Position numbers and translations under genes: made by a program. From Zizania palustris (lineage: Eukaryota > Streptophyta > Magnoliopsida > Poales > Poaceae), in the NCBI GenBank assembly GCA_019279435.1, contig JAAALK010000082.1, positions 24,461,034 to 24,525,033 of the forward strand: a stretch of DNA of 64,000 bases. Reading direction: 5' to 3'. Of the stretch, positions 24,100 to 35,574 are shown in pieces (position 1 is the first letter of the stretch; every line of letters starts with the position of its first letter). The notes under the pieces are model-generated. The model was not told the DNA's origin, searched no databases, and was given only the letters and a program-made list of their open reading frames with translations.

Positions 24100-24594
24100 A
24101 GGCCAGTTATGTTACCTTCCCAAAGCTGGCGAACCAAGTCTACAGCTCATCGACCTGCCCCTACTACTTAGGCGGGCACTGGTCGGTCTAAGTGAGTGTC
24201 ATCTTTGGCACACGGTCAATCTCCAGAGAAAGGGATGGCTTGTGGTTGGCCACATAAAACCGACCAAAGTGCCACCCTTATTGGAAGAAGGAAGATGAAG
24301 CCCACACACGCCAACCACCTTGCTGCCAAGAGACCGCAAGCAGAAAAAATGGTGAAAAAGATTGAAATGGTGGCTCAATCCCCAAAATGCATGACACATG
24401 TGGACGAAGATAGCAAGGTAAACAATGGAATTGGTATTCAGATTGCAAAGAGAAATGTCATAATGGTGGAGAACACCATGAAGAAAGGGATGCGCCGGCA
24501 ACCCGAAAACACGAGAGAAGGAATGAAAAATCACAATCGTGTGGGTATCGGGGCAAGGGAACAACTCGCCGCAGGCTGCATGACACGAAGACAA
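24100..24594 (-). pseudogene. Antisense gene of element D, copy 2, N-terminal part
   Basis: The open frame 24594-24199 encodes the start of the 'putative gypsy type transposon' domain: F-P-C-P-D near the start, H-P-F-L-H-G, N-S-I-V-Y-L and F-V-H-M-C. It parallels 12184-11756. The family normally opens with F-P-x-P and a Phe-rich helix, which is seen. The gene is cut at 24104 by element C. Upstream on this strand is a TATA box (24877-24886). Function unknown. Confidence 0.6.
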
Positions 24595-24876
24595 AATCTT
24601 CGATGGGATCTATTTTGGCTCTCAAATGCCAACATCACCTCTTCTCCCACCATTGACATTCAGAACTCCTTTTATCGGTTGACCGACATCTGAGAAGCGC
24701 TAGCCACCATCGAAACATTGGAGGAACCATTCAAAGGTTTGAGGTTAAACATCTGCCAGAATTTGCATTAGCAAACCACACAGTTGCAATGTGGAGAGCT
24801 CATGCAGGGCAACAGGAGATCGAATGGTGAAGAAGACATGAAGATTGGGGTAAAAGATCAAGGTATGCCGAGGACA

Positions 24877-24886
24877 TTATTTATAA
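24877..24886 (-). promoter_or_regulatory. TATA box upstream of the antisense gene of element D
   Basis: Reads ttataaataa on the minus strand, roughly 290 bp before the N-terminal coding part. F and G have a TATA box in the corresponding place. Confidence 0.45.
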
Positions 24887-25038
24887 CCCTCGATTTCCCT
24901 CTAGGCAGTTCTAAAATTCGAAGCATCGCGGTTGCCGAGCACGCAACCCAAAGTGATTTTTATCATCAATTGCGGCGACACGGTTCCCAGAACTGTCAGA
25001 CACAACTTGAAACCGTGCAGAGAAGATGAAGCAAAAAG

Positions 25039-25572
25039 TGACGGTTTCCCTCACTCCATTCACCAAAAGTAACATTGGAAGTTGCACAAGTCGTTCAGAA
25101 CTGACAGCACCAACTGCCACTATTCTATGCGGCTCCATTCACTGGCAATTCATTAAGGCAATTGTTACCTTCATCAAGACCGTCATCAAACATTATAGTT
25201 ATTTCTACCAATAACCTGCCATTATGTGGCTGTTTCCACAACCATTAACACGACAATTACCTTTCTATAACCCCCATGTCCTTTTCATATAAAAAGACCA
25301 GGTGGAGGCTTTAGGGATGGAGAGACCTTATTTAATATCCTTCTTAGACATTCTTTGAGAGAGATACCACTTTATTGAGGATTCCCTCTTACAATCATAC
25401 ACGCACAGAAGTAGGGCTATTATTCTTAGGGAGTTCCGAACCTGTCTAAAAATCCTATCGAGTCCCCTCTCGCATCCATTGTTTGCCTCACCCGTTGAGG
25501 TAACCATCGGTCCATAATCATGACTGCCCCCTTTACCTACATAAATCAAACTACAGGCACCCCCGTAGGCCA
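25039..25572 (+). repeat. LTR-like block of element D
   Basis: Contains a + strand TATA box (tataaaa, 25288-25294), then gtagggctattattc-tagggag, a pattern shared with the transcribed part of LTR F (gtagggttattatccctcttagg). A purine-rich run precedes 25039. No second copy is present, so both limits are estimates. Confidence 0.4.
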
Positions 25573-25600
25573 TTATTGTTGCCACACAACGATAGCTTCC

Positions 25601-26329
25601 TCATCATCTCTTCTTTGTTGACAATCATTCATCATCTGGAAGCCATGAGGCCCACAGTATTCACCATGGCTCATTAATCTCCCCCTTGATGAGTGCATTG
25701 TCAACACTCGTGTCTCAATCTCTTCTACCTGCAAACACATGTGGAAATACAGAAAACAAAAACACTAGAGAATAGAAAGAAGTTAAGAAAAATTCAGATT
25801 TATGACCAAAAACTAAAGAAAAAGCCAGAAAAGTTAATTAAAGCCAAACAGAAAAGAAATCGACAAAGATTTCAAATGAAAGCTCATATAAGTGCACTCT
25901 CTGAATAATCTACAAGGATTTAAAAATATTATGGGAAAAAGATAACAAAGTGACCCTAACACCAATCTAGAGAAAGCCAAACTCCTTAAACTCTCCCCCA
26001 AAGACCTCAAATTTCCCCCTTGTTGACAATTGGACTTAATAAGCGAGACTAAAAGCACTCAAAGAGACAAAAAGATCCACTCCCCCTGAAATGCAGATCC
26101 ACCTCAAATTATGCTATGAATGCAAAAGGATTGCATGTGGAATGTAAAACCAAGCTTCTCATATCTGATTAGTATAAACTACAAGATCTATCAAGTATTG
26201 CAAGGGATATTGTCGTTAAACACGGAATAAAAAGCTCAGGTGAATAATATCCAAAGAAAATCATAAGAAGGTAGTTTTCAAGTTTGGAAAACAAAAGCAT
26301 CACTAGCTGGCTAGTGTTCATAGCAAAAA
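25601..26329 (-). mobile_element. Element K: 3' remnant of a copia element of the I/J family
   Basis: 25601-25676 resembles the first ~75 bp of LTR J, including gccatgaggcccac and catggctc. It is followed by atctcccccttgatgagtgcattgtcaacact (polypurine tract side), then the non-coding 3' region with scattered matches to 57100-57630. The rest is missing, and E abuts at about 26330. No coding sequence remains. Confidence 0.75.
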
Positions 26330-27691
26330 TGCCATTAATGGCCGAAATTGTAAAAATATCAATTTTTGGTAATTTGGGTCGAAAATATGTCTTTCCCGGC
26401 ACAGGCCGGTATGACCGGGCAGTCCGACCGGCCATAAAGGCCTGGTCAGACCGGCCCAATGGGTCCGGTCAGACAAGCGCAAGACCAAAATTAGAGATAG
26501 AATTTGATTCCGGGCTGCTTTTATCTATAAACAAATCCTAACCACTTTTGGCTAAATCCTACCCAGTTTAGGAGTCGGGGAACTTGAGACCAACCCCTAT
26601 AAATAAAGGGGTGAGGCCGATTCAAAGGGTATCTACACAGATCAATACTTCAAAACCCTAGTTTTGAATCGTACGACTACTTTCATCTACTTTTCTGCAT
26701 TAGCTCAGTCCATCTTCTCGGGTTTTTCACTGAAAGACCTTTGTGCATCACGTCGTAACCGTGGTAAGCCTTGTTTATTCACCTGTGAATCATCCTTTTA
26801 ATCCACGTAGCGAATTTCTATCGTTTTTATCGGGTTTCTTGCTACTCTTGGGAATTCAGTCTCTAGGCTGAATTGCATTTGATCTCTTACTGTTTTGTGG
26901 AGGAATCACCTTCAAAATCATCGCCAAGGAGTTTGGGGGTGATTGAAAAATGTCTACAATGTCACCGGAGCCTCTAGGCGATTAGACCGGAGTTTGTCGC
27001 TCTGATCGGTGGTACTTCACCGGTCTGAACGGGCATTGCTGTGTCAGCCATCAGGCTGTTGTCGGCACGGTCCCCGCTGCACTTCGCACCGTGCGCATCG
27101 AGGCCGCACGCCTGAAGACATCCTTCGGTCCGATCGCCACACCTTCGCCGGTCTGACCATAATCCCCTCCGCAACAATCTGCTCTCTACCAGAGCACCCT
27201 TTGCACCGAACCCCGCGACACTTGAGTCCTTGGTTTGACTGAGGCCTACCGTCAGTCCGACCACCTGGAGCCGGCTTCGCATCAGAATTCCGAGGTTACC
27301 TTCGGTGACCCCCTTGGTAGGCATCGGTCTGACCTGGAGTCCTACTCTGGTCTGCCTGGCCAATAGGCCGAAGCCACCACTTTGGGACGCTTCGGACCCC
27401 TTCATTAATTTTTAGTAAAATTACCTACACGGCACGGTCCGACCGGCTTGACTTGGCCGGTCCGACCAACCCTTTTATTTTCCAACCTAATCGGCTTAAA
27501 TTGGCCGATTAGATCTAACATTATTTATTTTGGCTAATTGAACATCATTTCTGAATATTTGTTTGATTACCTAGCGACTCCGTTTTCCCGTTACCACTGA
27601 TTAATGGTTGTTAGAACGTGACGTCAATGTCTCGCGATGTTTTTGGATCATCAAACCGGCCCATGTGCGCGGGCACATTTTCGTGTCAACA
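26330..27691 (+). repeat. 5' LTR of element E
   Basis: Probably starts tgccattaatgg and ends gtcaaca, 7 bp before the primer site. TATA box at 26597-26607. Contains at least a dozen copies of the interrupted palindrome ccggtc-N-gaccgg or close variants. The left limit is an estimate, since no second LTR is visible. Confidence 0.6.
26597..26607 (+). promoter_or_regulatory. TATA box of element E LTR
   Basis: ctataaataaa precedes ggggtgaggccg, with a typical pyrimidine-rich leader downstream. Confidence 0.6.
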
Positions 27692-27698
27692 CACTTTT

Positions 27699-27716
27699 TG
27701 GCGACTCCGCTGGGGA
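27699..27716 (+). promoter_or_regulatory. Primer binding site of element E
   Basis: tggcgactccgctgggga has the tggcg...ggggA shape of plant gypsy primer sites. I cannot name the tRNA with certainty. Confidence 0.65.
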
Positions 27717-27726
27717 AAACGCAAAC

Positions 27727-28692
27727 ATGGCGAGTACATCTGCATCGGCTGCGAGTACCTCTACAATGACTACTATGTCTACAACGCTAATGGATACAAT
27801 GGGGCGCAGAGATCGACAACTGCAATGTCATGGTGCCCTCCCTTGCAGATAACCCCGAGGAAGGTCGGGCGGAGATCGACGTGAAGATGAAAGAATTCTG
27901 AGATCTAATGCTTGGGAGCTCTGTCAAGACACGCGCAGGCTTCATCAAGAGCGACGTCAACATCCCTGACCTCGCCCGGACTCAAGTAACACCAATGTCA
28001 CCTCCTTTATCTTCCTTAGAAATTGAGCAGAAGATAGCCACATTTGTAGACCAAGCCGTTAGCGCTTCGCTAGCCAACCGTCTAGAATTCGCAGTTAGCT
28101 CTCAGGTAGAGGTAATCTTTAGAAGGTTTGGTTTTAGAGAAGCCGTTCCTCCAACTCCAATCACTAGCATACCCCTTGTAAATCGCATTTATAATAGAAC
28201 TAACGGTAGTACTAGCAAAGCTATCGTGTCTCCGACCTCAACATCTATAGCTGAGACCAACCACTACATTTATGGCCAGGCTAGCCCTGCTTATTATATG
28301 CCACCGCCACATACGCCTGCGCCAACTTTTCTCATGTTTCCTGCGTCGCATACTCCTACACACCCGTATAGGCCCAAGCATGCCATATAACCCGAGGCAG
28401 CACGTGAGGAGGACCCCTATGACCGACACGCTGACATACAACCGCGTGTTGCTCCCCCGCTTGAGAGACGCGCACAAGAAGGAGGACAGGACAACATTGA
28501 GGAGCGGATCCGCGCACTATTTAGAGAGTGTACCGGCTTCATGACTGAGGATCGGGCTAGGATTTACCAAAAGTCATACCCCGATCATTTTGATACCATA
28601 CCGTACCCTACCCTCATGGCTATAGACCATTTTCTTTTTCGCTATCAAACACCGCTTTTACTTGGTTTTCGGTGTTGCCACCGAACTCGGTC
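27727..28692 (+). pseudogene. gag: gag of element E, part 1 (broken)
   Basis: ATG at 27727 lies just after the primer site, followed by a Ser/Thr/Ala/Met-rich start with a stop after about 50 codons. Later pieces (27908-28390, 28541-28692) read as gypsy gag: Y-Q-K-x-Y-P-D and D-T-I-P-Y-P, then in another frame a stretch resembling F-S-L-S-N-T-A-F-T-W-F. About 80 codons normally found between those two motifs are missing. Element F interrupts the frame after N-S-V at 28692. Confidence 0.6.
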
Positions 28693-29552
28693 TATTGGGG
28701 GAAATAGTTTTCCCTTAAACAGGGGTCAAATGACGTCAGCCTCCAAATGCCTCGGGCTCAGAGCCCACTGGCTAGTGAAGCCCAAAGACGAACTCCGAAC
28801 CCCTCCATCACAGATTACTCCAAGTACAGCAAAGAATTACTCGACTAAAGGCCAAGCCTCCGGGCTCCACCTAGAGCCAGGTGCTACGGGATGCCTCCGG
28901 GAACCCTTCGGAACCATGTTCTCTAGGACCCCTCCAGGCCCCATCCGGAGCCAAGCCTCCAGGATCTCTCCAGACCCCTCCGGAGCCAAACCTCCGCCAA
29001 CCCTCCGGGCCCTCTCCAGAGCCTTTTCAAAGCCCTCTACAGAGTATTTCAGAGTCCTCTTTGGAGCCCTCTTCGGAGCACCCTCCAGGACCCCTTCGAA
29101 GCACCCTCCATTAGATGCTCCGGTCTAGAAGATGAAATATCCCAGTACCGCTACAGTGTAAAATCCATACCAGGAGCCCTTACCACTATTATGTCGTATA
29201 CTTACTCCTAAAGTGATGTATATCTACCATGTCTATAAAGTTGTATGTACAGTAGCCTAGCCTTTTCCCCTCCTGCCCCTATAAAGCCTATGGCATGTTG
29301 GGGGTAATTGGGTCTTTTACTTTGGCCCGTGAGCCTATAAAAGAAGGGCCCTTCCCTTGTAATAGACAAACATAAGATAGAGGCAAAATTATGCCAAATC
29401 CACTATAAACTGGACGTAGGGTTATTATCCCTCTTAGGAGGCCCGAATCAGTATAAAACCCTCTCTCCCTCTGGAGAACCCTTCAAGGTTCATATCATGC
29501 ATTCTACACCACCTCGTAGAAACCTATTTGTAACTAACGCAATGTTATAATA
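28693..29552 (+). repeat. 5' LTR of element F
   Basis: Starts tattggggg (TG changed to TA) and ends ttataata. The start matches the LTR start of G (tgttgggggaataag). TATA box at 29335-29343. U3 is rich in ctccgg-agcc repeats. Confidence 0.8.
29335..29343 (+). promoter_or_regulatory. TATA box of element F 5' LTR
   Basis: ctataaaag, conserved in the 3' LTR at 34397-34405. Confidence 0.6.
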
Positions 29553-29554
29553 GT

Positions 29555-29572
29555 TGGTGCCATCCGTTGGGA
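29555..29572 (+). promoter_or_regulatory. Primer binding site of element F
   Basis: tggtgccatccgttggga begins two bases after the LTR. G has a related site, ttggcgctgtccatgggga, on its strand. Confidence 0.65.
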
Positions 29573-29700
29573 CCCTAGTACTAAAAGCTAGTGTCTCTGC
29601 CACCACTCCTGCCTCGGAGTACACCCTTTGGCAAGGGGCTCCAAGCACTCGTTGAAGGCCTTAGGAGCCCTAGGGGCTATGAGGCAAGCTCCCTTCAACC

Positions 29701-29995
29701 ACGGGAAGCCTTGCTTCGTTTCACTAAAATCCGAAGCCTTGCTTCATTCTATTAAAAACAGAAGCCTTACTTCGTTCTATTAAAAACCAAAGCCTTGCTT
29801 CGTTCTATTAAAAACTGAGAAACCAAAGCCTTGCTTCGTTTTATTGAATGCCGAAGCCTTCCTTCGCTTTATTAAAAACCGAAACTTTACTGTGTCCTTA
29901 TTAAGACCCGTAGTCAAGGCTTCATTCTATTAAGAACCGAGGTTACCGCTTCGTATTAATAAGAATTGAAGCACTGCTTCGCTCTATTTAAAATT
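29701..29995 (+). repeat. Tandem array of about 30-bp palindrome-bearing units in element F leader
   Basis: About ten units of the form cgaagccttgcttcg-ttctattaaaaac. Each contains cgaagc and gcttcg separated by 3 nt. The related array of G is at 41440-42130. Confidence 0.75.
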
Positions 29996-30508
29996 GGAGC
30001 ACTCCTCCGAAGGCTACACAGCGCCTCCGGGCCCGTAGCAGTGGGATAAAGGATGCCGAGCCACTGGCCTATCGTGTCCAGGGATCTCTGGTCCCGTACC
30101 CAGAGCATCCTAGGGTCGAATGTGACCCAGAGTCGAAGGTGGCTCACACTACCACAGGTTCGGTGAATCCACACCATTATCATTCCATTCTCATTACAGA
30201 ATCAAGCTCAGAAGCCCAAGTGAGGCCTCCGAATGATATATATATTCGAAGACGCCCAAGGTGCACCCCTCTACATTTTATAATTGCACGCACCGACAAT
30301 ACCAAAGTCCCTAACTGCCGCGCGCAAGGGGGGACCGACGTTTATGTATGCGAAGTGTGCAAAGTGTGCGATTGAAATGTGCGATACGAGCATATGAACT
30401 AAGCGTACAAAGCACGCAATACGTGCGAAGTATGTGAATTTTTCCATTCATCGAATGCCAAGTATTAATACAAAGTACGCTTACAAGTACACTCAGAAAG
30501 CAAAAATA

Positions 30509-33500
30509 CTATGAGTAATCTATATCTAAACCTAAGAAAAAGTGGGCCCGAGGCCCCGACAAACTCGACCCTTGCTTGCTCTTCTTCCGGGCAGGGCCCC
30601 CTCGGCTGGACGAAGCCCCGTCGGAGCCAGACCTCCCATGGATGGACGATCCATGTTTCGAGGCCCGCAGAACTCGTCTTTCTTCTTGCAGGTCAGCCCA
30701 AGTCCGAAGTCCAGGCGGTGCCTCATCAAAGGTAGAAAAGTCTAAGGCTTCATCACCTTGTAAAGTCGTGCCCAAAGACTGCACCCCTTCGCCACTAAAG
30801 TCTACCTGAAAATAGCTTAAGTCTGGCGAAGATGAAGGACTCCAAAGGGGCTCCGTCTTCATGGAGGCTACCAGCTCCTGGGCTACTTCAGGAAAAACTT
30901 CGCCCCAAGGACCCCTCAGAAGTTTGAATTGAGGGGCGCCTTCAAACCTAGCTACCTCGAGCACTACCCAATGCTGACGAAGATCTTCTGAGTCCTCGGG
31001 CACTTCGAAGTCGACATCCGAAGGCTAAGCCTGGGCAGGTAAAAAATACCCCCGCATTTCTATTAATAAATTGACAAGTCATTTTATAGGCCTACGACTA
31101 AGAATTACAAGGAGCCTAAGGAGATCTACACCTTTGGTGGCGTAGGGTTCGATGCCGATGGTCGAGCTAGTGTGGCCTGTGCCCAAGCTCGGCGTTGGCG
31201 GATGACTTCTTGGAGCTCGAGGACTGCTTCACACCCTTGAGCCTTCCAAGGTTCTTGAAGCCTGCGCCACGCTCCGCGGACAGCCGAGGTAGGCGAAGTC
31301 AAGCGAAGACCTCAGAATACCACTAGCGTGGTCGAGGTCGCTTATTCGAGGTGGTTGCACCCCGCTTCATGGAGCAGCTACAACACCCCTTGGCTAGCCA
31401 CTCGTCCGGCCATCAACACAAAGCCCTACATCGTCACCTCCATCGTCACTGCGGCCATCTGGAGGAATTCGAGGCAGTCCCCGATCAGATTTGGAGGTTT
31501 AAAATACAGAGCCTAGCACTGGGCCCCCAAGTACTCTAGGACTTCGGTTAAGGTCGAGGTGGCTTTATCAACCCCTCAAACAATGAACCCCTCCAGAGCT
31601 TGGCTGGCGACGCGAAGATCGTAGTTCTCCACTGCCAGCTTTGCCGTAGCCTCCTCCAAAGCCCGAAGTGCTTCTCGAAGCCTCTACATCTCTAAAGCCT
31701 GGCACATAAGGGTTTCATTTTCCTCCACCAAGAAGTTTTCCTGGTGGCCCACGAAGGTCGCTGTCGTTGTAGTCTGTGCGAAGGCCTAGCAAAATTCAAG
31801 AAATCCTTAGTATTGCTAAAGAGCTAAGTACTGCACAAATCCTGTGAGAAGCTTCGCTCACCTGAAGGATGGCTTCGCTTGCGTTTGTGAAGAGGTCGAC
31901 GTGGCGATTGCGGCTGAGCTGCCCCACCAAGTCCCCCATCGCCAAAGCTACTCAGTCGTTGTAGAAGGCATCGACGCCCGCCTCCATTGTAGGCCCCCTC
32001 CTTGTTAGATGTCGAATCAAGGGCACCATGAACACGGGCTCCTCCGCGGTAGGGCTCCGATCTACTACGTTGACCTCTTCTTCTAGATGTTCTTGAGGGG
32101 TCCTTCCGTCGTGGTTGCCCCCTCGTCTTCTTCGGACGAAGAGATCTCTTCAGACCCTGAGCTGTTGCTGCCTCCGCTGCTATCAGAGGTCCCCTCCGTG
32201 TCTACAACTACAGGCCTGGAATCATCACCAACACCTGAAAAAATACAAGTTAATATATATAAGTAAAATAAGAAGCGTGATCCAAGCATTTACATCCGCC
32301 AGCTTCCTCCTCGCTCGAAGAGATGTCTTGGAACGCCGCGAGAGCGAGATGTCTCCCCCAGTCCCTCTACTGCCCTGGCTGGGTCCTAGGCTCTGCGTTT
32401 GAAGGGGCCGCCCCCGAAGCCTCCGTCAACATTGCCTCCGCCGCAGCCTCCGGTGGCAACACTTTGGTCACCGCCATAGCCTCTGGTGCCAACGCTTCGG
32501 CTGTTGCAGTAGGGGCATTCTCTGGCTCCCCTCTGGCAGTGAGGTCCAGAGGTGCTTCGTCGTTCGCTAAGGGCTCCGAGCGAACCCTTGAAGATTCCAC
32601 GGACTTCGAGGCCTCAGGCTCCTCATCGTCCGCCCTCTTCCTCTTCAAACCGCTCACCGAAGGAGCTGAGCTGGCGAAGTCGGGATGTGTCTGGACCCCC
32701 TCGGCGCTGAGCCAGGTCCACACTCGGTTCCATCTGTCCCAAGACCCCACCAAAGAGAGCCTTTGGCTCTGCTCGTCTGGTGTCGGAGGTCCCACGACGT
32801 GTTTTGCCGCCACTATGGCCACCTCCGGAGGTCGTATGTCGCGTGCAGCTTCATCAAAAATTCTAAGTCAACACAAGCTAAACTTCAACGAGTACGAAGG
32901 CAAAAGAGCTCAAAGCCTTACCAAGATGCTCCACTGATACATCGCTCAGACCCTCCGGGCCCGAAGCCAGAAATAAGTCTTCCGGCTAGGAGTGTGCGAG
33001 GGTGCTAAGCCAAAGGGTGATAAACTCTTCGGCTAAGCCCTGCATGCTCATCCTTGTCGCCACCCTTCACAGCAAAAAGATCATTGACTGAAGTGTCTCG
33101 GAGTTCGACGACACTTCGGCTTGGCGGCGGTATGAGATGAGTGCGTTGGTACTCCGAATAGGGGTGTCCATGCCAACCGAAGCGTATAACCACTCCTGGT
33201 CCCACCTCGAGTACACCTGTTGTTAACTGCCCCCACCAGGAAGTCATTCAAGAATTCCTTATGGAGCTGGAAGTTGGAGCTCCCGAAGGCCAAGGCCCTC
33301 TCGACGCCATCCGGCCCCTCCCTTCACTTCGGCTGGCAGCTGGCATCGTGAACAGTGAGAAAGATATCTGCTCGCCCTTCACATCCTTCGGCCCTCATGG
33401 CCCACTCGAAGATCGCGAGCCTCGCCATGACGTTCGGGGACAGATGAGGGAGTTTGAAGTTATAGGCATTTAACACTTCGCTCAGCATGTCCACCGCAGG

Positions 33501-33826
33501 TAGAACGAGCCCTGCCTCAAAAAAGGCCTCGAAGACAATGACTTTGTCAGGCCGAGGCCTCGAGATTTTTTCTGTCTTCGCATGTACCAGAAGGCGGATG
33601 TATTTGGAAATCTTCCCTTCACATATCCACAAGATAGACTCCTCCATTGAAATCGAAGCCCGCATCTCCAGGGTATGCTCAACTTGTCTGATGGTGACCG
33701 GAGGTCTGTCGGCTCGAAACACCTCGCCGCAGGCTTCGCCACTACCACAACCACTGCTTGGGCTTGGACAGAGCTTGAGTTCCCACCCAAGGCCAAAGCC
33801 TTCTTCGACGAATCCTTCTTTGGCAT
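30509..33826 (-). pseudogene. Antisense multi-exon gene of element F ('putative gypsy type transposon' family)
   Basis: Minus-strand gene, opposite to the LTR transcript. Start M-P-K-K at 33826 matches the start in G. Exon 1 (33826-32294) has an alanine/serine-rich N-terminus, then the conserved domain (F-E-A-F-F-E-A-G-L near 33520, L-S-P-N-V near 33430), a basic K-R-K-R patch and an acidic tail. Introns with GT...AG ends lie at 32293-32235 (59 nt), 31861-31786 (76 nt) and 31131-31030 (102 nt). The first two are not multiples of three, yet splicing keeps the frame. Exon 2 is Ser/Glu/Asp-rich, exon 3 coiled-coil, and exon 4 (31029-30509) begins D-V-D-F-E-V. Frameshifts near 33730 and 33300 and stops in exons 3-4 break it. 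Molecular function is unknown. Confidence 0.75.
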
Positions 33827-33947
33827 CTTGCGAGGGGCTCTAGAGCGAAGGGCGCATGAAGCTGAAGGAGAAGACAGAAGACAAAGGTGGCTAGGAGCAC
33901 AAGCAGGAAGCAAATGAAGGCGTGAGTGGTGCCGTGGTACGTCAAGG

Positions 33948-33958
33948 CCTTTTATAGG
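33948..33958 (-). promoter_or_regulatory. Internal TATA box for the antisense gene of element F
   Basis: On the minus strand, accgcctataaaagg lies about 125 bp before the M-P-K-K start. The same taccgcctataaa word precedes the gene of G. Confidence 0.6.
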
Positions 33959-34159
33959 CGGTAAAAGTAGCGGCGCGCCCCGCAGCCGAGATTTTTATCA
34001 CCTAGAGCCCAACCCCCGCGGTCTATGGCTACTAGGGCCACGGTAGGATACGAAGCGAACCATCGCGCCCCACACGGTAATGGCTCGAATTTCAACTGTT
34101 GCGGAGCCACTTGAACTCCTCGAGGGTGCCCATCTGCTCCATAGTTGACAAGCCTTCAG

Positions 34160-34616
34160 AGTTGGGGCCGAAGGAAATATCCAGTCCAGAAGATGAAATA
34201 TCCCTGTACTGCTATAGTGTAAAAGCCATACTAGGGGCCCCTGCCCCTGGTATGCCATATACTTACTCCTGAAGTGATGTATATCTACCACGTCTGTAAA
34301 GTTATATGTATTGTAGCCTACCATTTTTCACCTCCTACCCCTATAAATCCTATGGCATGTAGGGGGTAATTGGGTCTTTTCCTTTGGCCTATTAGCCTAT
34401 AAAAGTAGGGCCCTGCCCTTGTAATAGTCAGACAGAAGATTGAGGCAAAATTATGCCAAATCTACTGTAAACTAGACGTAGGGTTATTATCCCTCTTGGG
34501 AGACCCGAAACAGTATAAAACCCTCTCTGACTTTGTGAGAACCCTTCAAGGTTCATATCATGCATTCTACACCACCTCATAGAAACCTGTTTGTAACTAA
34601 CGCAATTGTTACAACA
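34160..34616 (+). repeat. 3' LTR of element F, U3 deleted
   Basis: Collinear with 29121-29552 but lacks about 0.4 kb of U3. Ends ttacaaca. TATA at 34397-34405. Confidence 0.8.
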
Positions 34617-34621
34617 CCATC

Positions 34622-35574
34622 CAAACATGGGCCCAATTAGAATGAAATTCCATGACTATTTTTATACAGGCGAGATAGAACTTAGGCTTTCACACTTGAC
34701 GTCGGTCAAACAAAAATCTAGTGAGAGTGTCTCTGAGTATGTCAAGCGCTTCAGACACACCAAGAACTGATGTTTTAGCCTCAATATTACAGAAAGAGAT
34801 TTGGCGGATCTAGATTTTAACAAATTGCGTTCTGAAATTAAAGAGGGGCTAGACAACCAAAACTTTTTAGAAGTCAGCCAAGTCCTAAAGCAGGCTCTGG
34901 TCCAAGAAGGCCGAGCCAAGGATAAAAAATTCATTAAAACATTTAACAAACCTAAAGCTGAACTTCACATCATGGAGCACTCCGACGAAGAAGAGTCGGA
35001 GGAGGAGGACGATTCAGCCGATATGTATGCGGTCGAATGTGCCTGGAACACCAAGACCAAACCTATCACTTGTTCCGAGCTACGGCCGTCTCCCACTAAG
35101 AGTCAGCCCAACGAGGTTAAGTACTCTTTTGATGTGACTAAATGTGACAAAATATTTGATTTCCTCTTAAAGAGTTAGCTTCTTAGGTTGCCCAAGGGCC
35201 AGGTCATCCCGACCACTGATGAACTAAAGAAACACCCCTACTGTAAGTGGCATGATTCACATTCTCATTATACTAACGATTGCAATTTTTTCCATTGGTA
35301 GGTTCAATCGGTCATAGAAGAAGAACGATTGAAAATAGATTCTAGTCGGAAGAAGCTGGAAAAGACGCCTTTCTCGTTAACACCATTGACCTCGAATAGA
35401 AGAAGGTGTTTATTTGGCCAAAACAGGCTGAGTCATCTAAGGGGAAAGCAGTCATTATTGGATAGCCCCGCACACGCACACAGATACCGAAGAACCCTGA
35501 AGTGGGAGTGTGGAAAAAGAACATCGACATGTCATCTTCGGCTGGGGATCACAAGAAGCCGAAGGTAACATACC
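34622..35574 (+). pseudogene. gag: gag of element E, part 2 (capsid domain and zinc-finger-like motif, broken)
   Basis: Continues the gag frame after F. It shows the plant gypsy capsid motifs F-H-D-Y-F-Y, E-L-R-L-S-H-L-T and S-E-Y-V-K-R-F-R. An open stretch at 34801-35178 is rich in Glu/Lys, then a C-K-W-H...H-Y-T-N-D-C finger (about 35240-35290). Stops occur at about 34641, 34768, 35176 and 35300. G interrupts it at 35574. Confidence 0.75.

Larger units (their letters stand above)
9931..25600 (+). mobile_element. Element D: remnant LTR element with an antisense gene, interrupted by element C
   Basis: Pieces 9931-13265 and 24100-25600 were contiguous before C inserted, as the aggcc target duplication shows. 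An LTR-like block with a + strand TATA box lies at the right (about 25039-25572). A gene with a 'putative gypsy type transposon' domain runs on the minus strand, antisense to that LTR, as in elements F and G. No left LTR, gag or pol is visible. The left limit is uncertain. Confidence 0.5.
28693..34616 (+). mobile_element. Element F: non-autonomous LTR element with an antisense spliced gene
   Basis: The 5' LTR (28693-29552), primer site and truncated 3' LTR (34160-34616) are in + orientation. The internal 4.6 kb has no gag or pol but a multi-exon gene on the minus strand. Flanks cggtc (28688-28692) and ccatc (34617-34621) are probably a diverged 5-bp target duplication. Removing F and one copy restores the gag frame of E (N-S-V then Q-T-W). 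Over about 430 shared LTR bp I see roughly 50 differences, so F is old. Confidence 0.85.

Noticed and set aside
28541..29128. 195-codon frame spanning the gag of E and the LTR of F
   Set aside because: It crosses an insertion boundary, and its second half is LTR sequence rich in ctccgg repeats.
29701..29995. CRISPR-like repeat-spacer array
   Set aside because: Units are contiguous and degenerate with no unique spacers, and this is plant retrotransposon DNA.
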